64,000 bases of DNA. Origin: Incurvaria masculella (Eukaryota > Arthropoda > Insecta > Lepidoptera > Incurvariidae). A program made the position numbers and the translations under genes. Each line of letters opens with the position of its first letter. Position 1 is the first letter of the stretch. Positions 32,774-43,453 of the stretch are shown here, piece by piece. The notes under the pieces were generated by a model. That model was not told the DNA's origin and searched no databases. It saw only the letters and a program-made list of their open reading frames with translations. The stretch spans positions 19,936,001 through 20,000,000 of the forward strand of contig OX335649.1 of the NCBI GenBank assembly GCA_946894095.1, given 5' to 3'.

Positions 32774-32881
32774 GTTGGCGCAGCTATGATGTCCTGCCCC
32801 CTCCCCCTGCCGCTGCTACAGCCGGCCCTGCATCCGCAGCCCCAGCTCGCGCACGATTTCCCCATACACATCGGAATTAAG
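32774..32881 (+). CDS. Candidate internal coding exon, 36 codons, phase 0-0
   Basis: Bounded by a strong acceptor (TTTTTTTTCTTCGCAG, ending 32773) and a donor (AAG followed by GTGGGT from 32882). The 108 bp are an exact multiple of three and fully open, giving VGAAMMSCPLPLPLL at the start and HDFPIHIGIK at the end, with a Pro/Leu/His/Gln-rich middle. GC-rich codon choice contrasts with AT-rich flanks. Low-complexity Pro/His/Gln segments are common in insect transcription factors, but I do not recognise the gene. No partner exon is visible in the window, which would fit a gene with very long introns. Alternatively the two Met codons could mark a start preceded by untranslated exon sequence. 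Confidence 0.55.
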
Positions 32882-32899
32882 GTGGGTCAATTCACATAC

Positions 32900-33225
32900 A
32901 CGCACTCACCCTCTCTCTGGCACCCGCTCACATATACCATTCCTCCGTCACCCGCTCAAACATATCCTCGCTTTGTCACCCGCTCACACATACCCTCCTT
33001 GCGTCACCCGCTCACACATATCCTCCCTTCGTCACCCGCTCACTTTTACCCTCCTTCCGTCACCCGCTCGCACATAGCCTCCTTCCGTCACCCGCTCACA
33101 CATACCCTCCTTCCGTCACCCGCTCGTTCATACCCTCTTTCCGTCACCCGCTCACACATACCCTTCTTCCGTCACCCGCCTACAGACACCCTCTTTCCAT
33201 CGCCCGCTCACATATGCCCTGGCAT
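32900..33225 (+). repeat. Minisatellite, about 27-bp unit (CACCCGCTCACACATACCCT)
   Basis: About eleven imperfect units of 'ctccttccgtcacccgctcacacatac', most 27 bp apart, beginning about 20 bp after the candidate splice donor at 32881. The open frame running from the exon into this repeat (Pro/Ser/His-rich) exists because 27 is a multiple of three; it is not taken as coding. Confidence 0.88.
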
Positions 33226-33482
33226 ATGTGTCCACACTTTCTGGGATGCGTTTACACACATCTTTGCAGAATCTACCCCACGCCTGGGCCTCTCACTCAT
33301 ATGAGATTCACATATTTCGCGTGGGGTGCCCTAAACACTTCATTCTCTCTATTCCTTAAGCATTTACCGCTTTCTCGCAATGGCAGTTCTCTTAAAATCA
33401 TGTGATTTATTTTATGATTATTAGATTTTTTAATTTAAATGTTCCTTGAGTTCCCTAATAGTGCACAAAGGAAACACTGTTT
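33226..33482. other. Unassigned DNA
   Basis: No gene or recognised repeat. Confidence 0.3.
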
Positions 33483-33683
33483 TCATAATTCAATCCCGTA
33501 AGGGGAAAACGGGGGTTGTAAAATGTGTATGGAGAAATATTTTGTTCTGCATGCGTTCCCCGATTGCGATGAGACTTGGGTAAGTTGTTGCACGCACCCC
33601 CGATACGTTTTCTCTTACGGGGCTTCGCTCGGGGGAAAGGCCAAAACTAAATTGACACGAGCGGAGCCGGAAATCTCAGCTAG
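33483..33683 (+). mobile_element. Possible non-autonomous Helitron-like fragment
   Basis: The right end 'cgagcggagccggaaatctcagCTAG|T' resembles lepidopteran Helitron ends, which finish with CTAG before T and are preceded by a short GC hairpin; upstream words such as 'cgtaaggggaaaacggggg' suit that class too. A shorter similar end is at about 17590-17633. Boundaries and class are uncertain. Confidence 0.4.
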
Positions 33684-34633
33684 TTCAGTAAATAATATTT
33701 TCAAACTATGTTTTGAAGAGTTTTCGATGTTGTGCATGAAACAGTTAAGTTCACAATGGATTCTGCAAAATGATGGGTACAAAAGTGGTGTCGACGCGAT
33801 TTGTGCAAAAAAAAAAACAAATAATTGAATTAATTCAATTTCAATTATAAATACTGCAAATTCAAAGTATGCGTGTTTAAATCATACACGCTTTTCATAC
33901 ATTTTCTAAGTTTCATCAACAGGAATATGATTTCTAACCAAGCCTGATTTTCAATCCTTGCAGTTTATGTAAACACAGCTTTTGTACCAAAAAATTAAAT
34001 AGTATTGTTCATGAACTAAACAAATCACATTAATAAGATTGCCAATTAGTCAAACAATTTATTCAGCCAGCCAACCATTTTTAAATACGTACTTATCTTG
34101 AGACGCTCTCGGAAAACATATTTTCCTTCTTATTTGTTCGCTAAAATAATGGAGCTATTCAAATTTGCCTCGTGATTTTGAGGTAAAGAGAGTACAGGTG
34201 AATTATTTAGAATATATTTTTACGAATTTTTTTTCTTCGTTGTTTAGTACTCGAAATATGCCTCCGATATACGAATCAGAATAAGAATTACGTTATTACG
34301 GCGACAATGTAATTTTGTATTTACAATCCGCTTTGGCACATGCCCTCCGGCCGTGTGAAGCGCGAATGGGGGAATCTTCCGAGATTAGCGCTGCCTTTAT
34401 CCCTCTGGGCGCAGGTGGTGTCGCTCGGTGCACTGACGCACGAGCTGTAGGCGTCACGTGCTCACGAGGATAGGCCCCCTCCCTCCAATGTCGCACAATT
34501 GAAAATTATTATAATTTTTTTTTTCCATTTTGACTATGCGGGCATCTGCTCCGCGGACTACGCGTGATTCAACCATTCCCGTTCCAATTCAGGATGCATT
34601 CTGTTACTATCGGTACATCTAGCTTATGTGCAA
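33684..34633. other. Unassigned DNA; GC-balanced patch at about 34300-34490
   Basis: AT-rich with one CpG-rich patch ('gcgctgcctttatccctctg', 'gtcgctcggtgcactgacgc'), not matched elsewhere here. No supported gene. Confidence 0.3.
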
Positions 34634-34883
34634 CTTTTTTTAATGTGGATGGCCAAAAGCACACCTGCTGTCATGATAAAAGCCCATCATACCATATAGG
34701 AAAAAGGAACCATACCGGAAAATACCCTTTGTGGGTACGTCTACAACGAACTAGATACAAAAATCACGTACAATCTTCGTTGCCGCTTCGACCGTCGTGT
34801 TCAATAGGATGGTAGCAATCCGGACGAGAATAACCTTACCACCTAGTAAGTAAAACCTACAGTTTTACATGGATTCAGAAACG
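34634..34883 (-). mobile_element. SINE family B/C body, degraded
   Basis: 'gtggatggccaaaagcacac', 'aaaagcccatcatacca', 'cgttgccgcttcgaccgtcg', 'cttaccacctagtaagtaa' and 'acagttttacatggattc' follow the order of the family B/C body on the minus strand, with many substitutions. The head is missing. Confidence 0.6.
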
Positions 34884-35169
34884 ACGAATACCTTAATCCC
34901 ATCTTACGACACGCACGGGAAGAAATGCAGTGGTCTTGATTGTGTTCTTTGTTTCGCTCATTTATATCTTTTAAATATATATTTATATCCTACAGACTTC
35001 TCTATCTCCTCCTCTCTCCGGCTACAGTTCCCAAATATTACAAATTGAGACGAGCGTGATGGCTCCGGTCAGACCGACAGGCAATCGTTGCACATCCTGC
35101 ATATTCCCAAATGCCCATAGGTACCGTTTCTGTATATATATATATATATACCGTCTTTGTACTAGATTT
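34884..35169. other. Unassigned DNA with a short (TA)n run
   Basis: (TA)n at 35133-35150. Nothing else recognised. Confidence 0.35.
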
Positions 35170-35577
35170 GAACAGCTCATAGTCTAGGGGCTAGAGGACT
35201 TTCCTTTCATCGAGAGGTCTGGGATCAAATCCTCGCCCGGTCATGCACCGCTCTCTTTCTCTTTCTGAGTTAGATAAGTGCATTTCGTTACGAATGCGAG
35301 CTTTTCCATGGTTCGGAGCCCATGTAAAACTGTAGGACCCCTTACCCTACTAGGTGGTAGGGTTAAACCCGCCCGGGTTGGTACCACCGCATTGGATGAA
35401 ACTATGGTTGACGCGGCAATGAAAAATTGTCCGTGTTTTCCATCCAGTTCAATGTAGCCGTGCTCATAAAGGGAAGGTCCTGGCATGGCAACTAATTCCT
35501 TCGGGAATGTGGTGTATTGGCTAATATCACGGTAGTTGTGTGGTATTAGCCATCCATGTCAGGTTGCATAAAAAAAA
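35170..35577 (+). mobile_element. SINE family C (tRNA-derived head), copy 3
   Basis: Full-length: A-box-like TAGTCTAGGGG, B-box-like GGATCAAATCC, pyrimidine-rich linker ending 'gagttagataagtgcatttc', then the shared body and an A-run at 35570-35577. The head is the most diverged of the full copies. Confidence 0.85.
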
Positions 35578-36191
35578 GACACTGACAGTACGGTTTTCTG
35601 CCCGTTCGATTCGTGCCCAAATCGGCCAGGCTTCCCGCTGAAGGCATATCACAGTGTAACACCGAACTCCTGGACGGTGCAACGTGCCCGCCCGCCACCC
35701 GCGAGTGCGGCATAAAGGAAGCTTTGTGTTGTATAAATCAGTCGGAGGCATTGTCACCCGCACGGCTAATAAGGCGTCTGCGCCCCGCGACAACCTACAA
35801 AGGAATAGATTTATTGCTTAGGAGAATTATGAATAATAGAAAACGCCTTTCACGCCGGGCGGACTGGTGCCGCGTGAAAAATATGGCGCGATAATCCACG
35901 GAGCTTTGAGTATTGTATCTTTTTTAATAACGATGCGATACGCTAAGGCGTTAAATAGCTACATAAGGTTTTTTTATTTATGTCTGAAAGAGGCGTAGAT
36001 TGGCATTGAAAAACGTAAATATATTGTATTTGCTTGTCACATTTATTGCCGTAATTCGAAGTAAATTTTGCATTTTTTTGAATTTTATTTTTTAGATCTT
36101 TCATAAAAGTTTATCGTAAGATAATTTATTAGGTTATTCGACCTATGAATTCAGAATAGTATGAATTATCTTAACCATAACAGTTTGTTTA
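35578..36191. other. Unassigned; GC-balanced patch at about 35600-35890
   Basis: Overlapping ORFs on both strands in CpG-rich DNA with no domain; no splice-bounded exon is convincing. The rest is AT-rich. Confidence 0.3.
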
Positions 36192-36497
36192 AATGGCTAA
36201 TATCATGCCTTTCACCATTACATTAGCCCATCACACCAAATTTCCGAAGGCAAAGGACCTAACTATGCAAAGGTACTAACCCGGGCGATCTTAACACTAC
36301 CACCTAGTAAGTAAGGAAGAGTTAGGTTAACTACAGTTTTTAAATGGGTCCCGACCCGGATTGACCTGTATTTTCAACAAAAAATGCCATTTTCAATCTC
36401 TATTAAGAAAAAAAAAGAGTTGCATACTCTGGGGTTCGAACCAGTGGTCTTTTAATTCCACAGGTTCGGACCCCTAGGCTTGGGGTCATTTATCGAG
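36192..36497 (-). mobile_element. SINE family C-like, degraded, with divergent tRNA-type head
   Basis: Body words on the minus strand ('taatatcatgcctttcacc', 'cattagcccatcacaccaaa', 'ctaccacctagtaagtaagg'), then a head whose minus strand has 'aagcctaggggtcc' (A box) and GGTTCGAACCCC (B box). The linker differs from other copies. Confidence 0.55.
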
Positions 36498-36582
36498 TTT
36501 CTGCTTACTTTTTTTAGAGCCTACTTCACAATTGCTGATGTTTTAAAAGTCCATGTAAATTTAAATAATCCTTAAACTTATG

Positions 36583-36967
36583 TTTTTTTTTTTATGTGAC
36601 TGGACATGGATGGCTAATACCACAAGTTCTGTCATGGTATTAGCCCAACACACCACATGGGAACTAGGTGCCATGCCAGGACCTTCCTTATATTGCACGG
36701 CTACATTGAACTGGATGGAAAGCACGGACAATTTTCATTGCCGCTTCGACCATCGTTCATCCAATGCGATGGTACCAACCCGGGCGGGATAAACCCTACC
36801 ACCTAGTAAGTGAAGAAGGGGACCTACAGCTTAACGTGGAATCCGAACTACGGCCAGCCTCTCTCAACGGTCGAATGGTCACCCATCCAAGACCAGACCG
36901 GACCCAGCGTTGCTTAACTTCGGAGAGCGATCGCCGAAGTGTCGCGCCACTGGGCCACTGAGGCTGA
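36583..36967 (-). mobile_element. SINE family B (5S-derived head), copy 3
   Basis: Complete minus-strand copy: T-run 36583-36593 (poly(A) tail), body, box C-like GGTCACCCATCCAAGA and box A-like ACCCAGCGTTGCTTAAC as they appear on the plus strand, ending 'ggcccactgaggctga'-like at 36967. Nearly identical to copies 1, 5 and 6, hence fairly recent. Confidence 0.9.
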
Positions 36968-37799
36968 GGCTTGATTCGTAAGTCTCTTAAAATGAATTGT
37001 TCAACTATTTAATGTTGCGTATATTTATAACTATAATCTTTTCGATTACGTAACGGACTGATTGCTCTGTAGAAAAACTACCATGGTGAATTGTTGTTGG
37101 CTCTTTGACTGCAATAAGAAATAGCCAAGCAGTTTTTGTTGTGGCTATCAGGTGGTAACCCTAAGATTCTACCTAAAAGACTACCTACAAGTTGTTTCGT
37201 AGGTATCTATAAAAAACTTGTATGTAATTATTTTGCGGCATCGAGCTCCGCTTCCCCCGAACCCCCCAGCAAGTTGATTTAGTCGCGAATTTAATCGACC
37301 CATCGGCTACTAATGAGACGTCAACCGACGCTAACTTTCCGGCAGCGACGTCGACAAATCTCTTTAATTAATCAAAAACACAAGAGTGATTAATACTGAA
37401 TAGTTTACCCTCACCGCCTGAAGACACCGACGTGATCTGATATTGCGACCCCCCCTGTCGGCAGCTTAATCGCCTCGACGTCTATCATTCGATGTGCCAT
37501 TTATAATTCAGGAAACTATGCTGCTATCCCATCGCTTTATAACTCGCATCGGACGTCCGGCAACTAATATTGGGAAGTTTCATTTGCATTATCGTTAGGG
37601 AAATTATTTGAGAGAGCTATTAAATGCTGAAATCATTTACGACTTTGGTTTTTATTAGCCATTATTACAATTGTAGTTATGACGTAGTTAAAATAATTTT
37701 GTATGTGTTTCAAAAGTTTAATTTTAAACATACGCATAAATGGACGGAGAGGTTGAACTTTAGTATTATTTGATAAAGGAAAACACTATAAGATAGTCA
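36968..37799. other. Unassigned; GC-balanced region at about 37230-37600
   Basis: 37230-37600 has homeodomain-type words ('tttaattaatc', 'gattaatactg', 'cttaatcgcc') in a CpG-rich, repeat-free context. Candidate enhancer-like conserved DNA, judged by eye only. Confidence 0.25.
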
Positions 37800-38161
37800 T
37801 TAAGGATGTTCCTACCCATGCAATGTTTTTTTTTACACAGAACGCAAAAAGTATTGCTCTTTAAGGCACGAATTCGTTAAAAATATTAAATATAGCCATA
37901 GTAGTTGCAGCGAAAACATATTCACAATTTCAGGTTTAATGGTTTCGTTGTAATTGCCGATTAGAAGTTTTACACCGTTAGATGGCGCTGTTAAATAAAA
38001 ATCGTATTAAAATAAATTGTAACAAAACCAATAATCCTGAAATTGTTTTCGCTGCAAGTAATATGACTGTATTAAACTTTTATTATGAATTCGTGGCTTA
38101 AAGTGCAATACTTTTTGCGTTATGTGTGCAAACAACTTTATATGGGTCGGAACAGCCTTAA
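37800..38161. mobile_element. Family F MITE, complete palindrome with TTAA ends
   Basis: 362 bp, nearly all inverted repeat: the left arm starts TTAAGGATGTTCCTACCCAT and the right ends ATGGGTCGGAACAGCCTTAA; the centre is near 'ttagatggcgctgttaaat'. TTAA at both ends would fit piggyBac-type mobilisation, though this is inferred from the end sequence alone. Partial copies: 11212-11399 and 13496-13600. Confidence 0.8.
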
Positions 38162-38379
38162 ATGTGAATGACGGAGAGCAGGAATATTGTGCACTTCTGA
38201 AATAATTTCTTTATGACTTTAATATGAACTGCTCAGTGAACATAATCAGTCTGTTCTACAGGTAATACCATGGACGTTGCTCTGTGGAACTTACATCCCT
38301 CATTCCTCCCTATCCTACCTACATCCGGAGAACCCGCCGCAGAGAATCAGAGCACCAATTGTGGTTGACATTAGACTTT
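38162..38379. other. Unassigned DNA
   Basis: Nothing recognised; possibly the upstream part of the LINE fragment that follows. Confidence 0.3.
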
Positions 38380-38590
38380 GGAGAACGATCCGATTCTGAA
38401 ACTCATTCCTCTGCCGCGCCGCCAGTATATGGTACTGTCTGCCGGAGGGTGCCTTTCCTCATACCTATAACCTGGGAGTCTTCAAGCGTAATTTGAACAA
38501 GCTCGGTAGCTCAGCGATAGTCCGCCAATTCGCTGGCATGGTGCCTCGCTGAGCGCGGTTTCGTAAGGCGAGGTGTTTTTGGCTTTTCAA
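38380..38590 (+). pseudogene. LINE ORF2 C-terminal fragment, family O copy 2
   Basis: One frame reads WYCLPEGAFPHTYNLGVFK then RNLNKL and ends soon after, the 'WN.LP...FP.TYNLG.FK..' block that closes ORF2 in many CR1/jockey-like LINEs. It is followed by 'ggcatggtgcctcgctgag' and 'gcgaggtgtttttggctttt' as in copy 1 (16402-16600). A truncated remnant. Confidence 0.65.
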
Positions 38591-39167
38591 AAGCCACCCA
38601 TACTGGTTTTTTATAATAAAAATTATTTCTTTTGGATTTTTAGAAAGCTTAAAAGAAAGTAAAACTCCTCGCGTACAACTCCTCTCTGCCTTTGGAGCAT
38701 ACCTGTTTATAAACTATACTATATCTTTATTGGGGTTACCCTGTACACACGCACATAAATTCCCTCTACATAAATCCAAGCATTTCAAGTACAAGATGTT
38801 CCCTTATCTGTCAGCGAGGGCAGGCCCTTACGGACTGCGGTTCGTGTGGTCGGGCGGCGCGAGGGCGCGGGAGGGCGCGGCGAGGGCGCGGGGAGGGCGC
38901 GGGGAGGGCGGAGCGGCCTTTCAATAACGACTGCGGCCGGTTATCTTGTTTTGTGGGGTCCCTTTACCGAACTCTAGCTCTGTTCGTTTTCTTTGTGTGT
39001 CCGGCGATGTTAATTTAATAATTACATTATTTCGTCTGCAAGTAACATGACATCAACTGAAGTTTTGCTGTAATTAAACATGTTTTATGAACATTTTGTT
39101 TCATTGGATAAAATTTCTGGCGGCATTTAAATTTTTCGAGTATTTTCTGCTACACGCTTGGTGATTT
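38591..39167. other. Unassigned, with a GC-rich minisatellite
   Basis: 38857-38921 is a run of 'gcgcg(a/g)gggaggg'-like units. Otherwise nothing recognised. Confidence 0.4.
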
Positions 39168-39428
39168 TTAGGGTTCCGTACCCAAAGGGTGAAAACGAAA
39201 CCCTATTACTAAGCCTCCGCTGTCCGTCCGTCCGTCCGTCTGTCACAGGGCTGTATCTCATGAACCGTAATAGGTAGGCAGCTGAAATTTGTTATAGTGT
39301 GTATTTATTTTGCCGCTATAACAACAAATAGGCAAAATAAACATAATAATAAAAAAAAAAAATACAAAAAAGTACGATGGTACGGAACCCTTCGTGTGCG
39401 AATCCGACTCGCACTTGGCAGGTTTTTT
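39168..39428 (+). mobile_element. Repeat family A, copy 9
   Basis: Complete from AGGGTTCCGTACCCAAAGGG to GTGCGAATCCGACTCGCAC and TTGGCAGGTTTT, with only about four CCGT units. Confidence 0.9.
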
Positions 39429-39940
39429 AATTCTAATTTTCGATCAGAATTGCCAAATCTACGAGGCCCCTTTTTAACCATGATATAGAGCTCTTTTGTT
39501 TTTTAATTTTTTTTAACGTTTACTTTTTGTTGCATTCGTAAATAATCGTCGTTTGCCCTTCACATTAACCCTATCTCTACATCTCAGCGAATTCAGCGTT
39601 ATGGTAGCCTCGAATTAGGAAGGACAATTAAGCATGGGTACATAGAAATCGCATGGAATTCTCAAGTTACAAGCGGACAGGTTCGATTTTATACGAGTCA
39701 GTGTTAAGAGGATAATGAGGTAATCGAGTTCCATACTATACATAAACATTAATTTAAAAATCTGAAATTTCGCACATTAAATAAATCAACTGAGAACTAC
39801 GTCCTTGAGTTTTTTATTTATTTTCTAACTTAACTTGTATTCATGATATACGCATTTTTGTATTTGTATACAATTTTATGAATGCGTATATCAATGTATA
39901 CAAAAAAACACGCACAAACGTAGCTCTCAGTTGATTATTT
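39429..39940. other. Unassigned AT-rich DNA
   Basis: A short imperfect palindrome around 39840-39900 ('tgatatacgcatttttgtat' against 'gaatgcgtatatcaatg'). No gene. Confidence 0.35.
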
Positions 39941-40279
39941 TAAGGCGCTAGGACTAGCCAACTACTCGCGCCATACAAATGCACTTTTTAACAAATGTTA
40001 TAATATGTAGTGAAACGCTTCAGCAAATCCAAATAGAACTCCAGACTGATAATGGATTGTTAATATTTTTTTATTCCATCATTTATTTAAATAATAATAA
40101 AAATAAAAAAAGTTGATTTTTCTCATTAGAAATCTGAAAGCCATTCTAGATATAAGCAAAAACAGCATATATGCATAAACAAAAAATTCCATTTGCTTTT
40201 AGATTTCTACATTTAGTCAAAAAAGTTCGATTCCTAGACAAGGAATCATATATTGTAAGGATGACACTTATAATCGTCA
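39941..40279 (-). repeat. Dispersed repeat family I, copy 2 (inverted)
   Basis: Reverse complement of 7706-8122, from 'taaggcgctaggactagcc' to 'acacttataatcgtc', with a roughly 65-bp shorter right part. Good similarity over the whole length. Confidence 0.82.
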
Positions 40280-40669
40280 GACTTAGTTAGTTTACTTGGG
40301 GTGCCTCGTCTAACTTTGCGATTTGGCTAGTACCAGGCCCTTAATGTGCAAAATATTAGAAAAACATTTCGTAATGTGATCACCTCATCATCCTCTTAAT
40401 AGTTTGTTTATTTGCAACTCGCAGAAGTTTTGCCGAAGAATCGATTGCAATCATCGTCGTGAGTGAGAGGTCGCTAGCTCGGATTACCGACGAATTGTAA
40501 CTTGTCCGCCGGATTAGGACTGATTTAAATAAATGGAACGAAATGAAAAGAACTGTCGCCTGAGTGCACTCGGGCCCGCGAGCCCTTTGACCGTGCTGCT
40601 GACGTCGGCGTCGGCGTCGGCGTCAGCGTCGCGTCGGTAGGTACGCCAAGTTGATCGCATTAGGCGTTT
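40280..40669. other. Unassigned DNA
   Basis: GC-richer towards 40560-40650, with a short 'gtcggc' run. No gene. Confidence 0.3.
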
Positions 40670-41216
40670 GTAAGGTGGCCCAACCCGGCTGGACTAACTC
40701 ATTCGCGGGCACGGTACAAAACCGTGCTGTTGCGCTCTGGGACCTTCTCTGTTTCAAAGAAAGAGACAGGCTCCGTGACGAGGAAGATGCAAGATGTCTA
40801 CAAAAAAGACAATGTGCATAGTGTGCATTTGGTAAGATTTACGACAATTTAAATTACAAAAGGACTTATTTCTAAAAGTAAACCATGACCGCTGTAGTAA
40901 TAAATCGTTAAACCAAATAAATTTTAAATCTTGATTAAATAAGCTATGTCTGATGACTAATCTTTTTAAGATGTTCTTACTTTGTCATTGCTTAATCCAC
41001 CTCCAAAGTTATTGTATAAAATGCGCGAAAAATTCGAACTTTCGGACCTTATAACTTAGAAACCAAACACAAATTTACAATGCCAACGGTCATCAGACAT
41101 CTAGTTCGATCAAATAAAGCAATTTTGAGCAAAATTCGGGATCTCTGACGATAAATAAGGGGCGTGATCTTCTTTCCCCGTTTGTATGGGGAGTTGAGCG
41201 GGATGGCCCACCTTAA
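40670..41216 (+). mobile_element. Family J MITE, copy 1
   Basis: About 545 bp, same orientation as 54777-55326. Starts GTAAGGTGGCCCAACCCGG and ends GGGATGGCCCACCTTAA, so the ends are short imperfect inverted repeats. No coding capacity. Confidence 0.8.
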
Positions 41217-42422
41217 AGAGACTCTGTCTCGGGACTCGACGTCAAAGGGAGAGCGGCGCGCACAAAAAATCAGTAACGCATTACGCTGCCGAGCTCCTCA
41301 ACTTAAATTGCGAGCATGTCAAAGTAAAATAACACGAAATAGGAAAGTTATAATAATCGTGCCCCGAGCTCCGGGCAGGTAGCTCCAATTACAGCAGTCG
41401 GGCGGCGCCCACATCGCAACTCTCCCGAGTTCATGTTTATCTTCGGCTCAATTATAAATCTTCGAGATCAGTTCGGTCGATGTTGGGGCCAAATGTCCTT
41501 ATTACGGGGATGTTTCTTGGCGAAAAGCGTTAATTTTAATATAATTACTTGGTGTATAAGGTTGACTGCAAAAAAATTTGGTTGTAGAATTCAACTTACG
41601 TAATGGTAAACGTATTGTTTTGAACGTTGGGAAATTGAGTCTGCCTCCAATAAGCGTGTTTTTTGATGTCGTTGTTTTATTTATTTCTTTATTTTAAAAA
41701 GGAACACCTACAGGTGGCTATGCACAGCAGATCTTAAGGTCACTTACAATATACATTTCTGGCATGTCACTCAATTACAGGCGTTCATAACGTTTTTTAT
41801 TGTGACCGTACAATTTTTACTAAGGATATACAAACTTATAAATAATGTTGGAGACAATAATTTTTTTTCGGAAATGGATAAATTGTGCTTATGGTCAAAT
41901 GCTATATTTTATGAATGTAAAAGCCTGACATTATCTGCCCGACTTTTGAAATGGTATATTGTTTGTGATAGTATTGTGACCCTAAATTATAACATTATTT
42001 CCTCGCGCAACTGTTCGAAATGCTGATGCGCAGATTGTGTATAATCTTCATAGTTTTGATTTTTAAAACTGAGTTAACAAACTTAGGTGCATATATCCGT
42101 TTAAACTTTAAATGGAAACCCTTTCTGGCTCCGCGGAAACTGAAAGCATCAAACAGTCATTTATCACACCCTGAAACGAAACTTGCTGCTAGTTTTGTGA
42201 ATGTTTTATAGAAGAAATTAGCATGCACTACTACTCAGGCCTGAAGTTCTTCACGGCCTCAGGCCTTCTGCAACGAACTTGCAACTGTTTGCATTGTCGG
42301 CCGTTTGTGTCGTAGTGGCGATAACAGATTTTGCAATAACTAGTGGGTTAGATATTTGGAAAGAAGTCAGGGGATTTTATTTTAATTAAGAGAACGTATC
42401 CCCCCATGCACGCTCTATTATC
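41217..42422. other. Unassigned DNA
   Basis: 41660-41770 ('ttttaaaaaggaacacctac...') may be a reversed LINE tail, at low confidence. Other ORFs up to 74 codons show no recognisable feature. Confidence 0.3.
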
Positions 42423-42810
42423 CCAGTGGCCCAGTGGCGCGACACTTCGGCGATCGCTCTCCGAAGTTAAGCAACGCTGGGTCCGGTCTGCTCTTGGATG
42501 GGTGACCATTCGACCGTTGAGAGAGGCTGGCCGTGGTTCGGATTCCACGTTAAGCTGTAGGTCCCTTACTTACTATCCTTACTTACTAGGTGGTAGGGTT
42601 AATCCCGCCCGGGTTGGTACCATCGCATTGGATGAACGATGGTCGAAGCGGCAATGAAAATTGTCCGTGTTGTCCATCCAGTTCAATGTAGCCGTGCAAT
42701 ATAAGGAAGGTCCTGGCATGGCACCTAGTTCCCATGTGGTGTGTTGGGCTAATACCATGACAGAACGTGTGGTATTAGCCATCCATGTCCAGTCACATAA
42801 AAAAAAAAAA
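42423..42810 (+). mobile_element. SINE family B (5S-derived head), copy 4, reference copy
   Basis: The clearest plus-strand copy. 42423 onwards: CAGTGGCCCAGTGGCGCGAC (tRNA A-box-like TGGCCCAGTGG), then GATCGCTCTCCGAAGTTAAG, CAACGCTGGGTCCGG and CTTGGATGGGTGACC, which follow positions about 40-97 of eukaryotic 5S rRNA (box A, intermediate element, box C). The body begins at 'ccgtggttcggattccacg', and the element ends with 'catccatgtccagtcacat' and a 12-nt A-run. Apart from the LINE machinery it must borrow, it encodes nothing. Confidence 0.92.
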
Positions 42811-43273
42811 GCTGCTAATATCCAAATATATTAAAAGCAAAGCGATAAACGAAATATTCAAATTAAAATTGAACGGAGATTATCTCTTTTCAATTACGTC
42901 TAACCTTAGAGGTATTGATTGATTTAAAACCTTGGTAAAAAAATTATCAAAACTGAATTTAAAATGTATACACAATCTCCTTCTATGTGTTCCCTTACTG
43001 TGAATGTGTGTATCGAATTGACGTCCAATCTAGAGGCAATTCACAGACATATTGCCTGCCATCCTCTAGATTCCACCCTTGTCCGAAATAGTTACACAAA
43101 CGTGGTGTAATTTCAGTACTGACGCATGGTTATTGCACTGGCATGCCTGTAATTCTGTGCCTACCCCGATTGTCTACATTGTAGACGTGATAGCATCTAT
43201 GTAAACTGTTAACGTATCCAATGATATGTGCTTCTAATGCAAAAGCAACTTCTTGACAAAGATCAGTGTATTA
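42811..43273. other. Unassigned AT-rich DNA
   Basis: No gene or recognised repeat. Confidence 0.3.
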
Positions 43274-43453
43274 TTAATTTGAGTTTCAGCGACATCTACA
43301 TTTGACGAAATAATCTGAAAAAGTATTGGTCATGACATTCGTCGGAAGCAGGATTTGAACCTGCGACCTGATTACAATGCTTCAAATGTAGATGTCTCTG
43401 AAACTCAAATTAATGAGATAACGGTAATGTCGTATCCCTTAAATACATAAAAT
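43274..43453. mobile_element. Family D tRNA-derived SINE, two fragments joined in opposite orientation
   Basis: 43274-43369 is a minus-strand fragment (it has the B-box region GGTTCAAATCC reversed) and 43370-43453 a plus-strand fragment of the repeat seen intact at 43665-43862. They form a 32-bp inverted repeat with one mismatch (43274-43305 and 43382-43413). Confidence 0.75.

Noticed and set aside
32786..33304. 172-codon ORF taken as one gene
   Set aside because: Only the first part lies in the splice-bounded exon; the rest is a 27-bp minisatellite that stays open because the unit is nine codons long.
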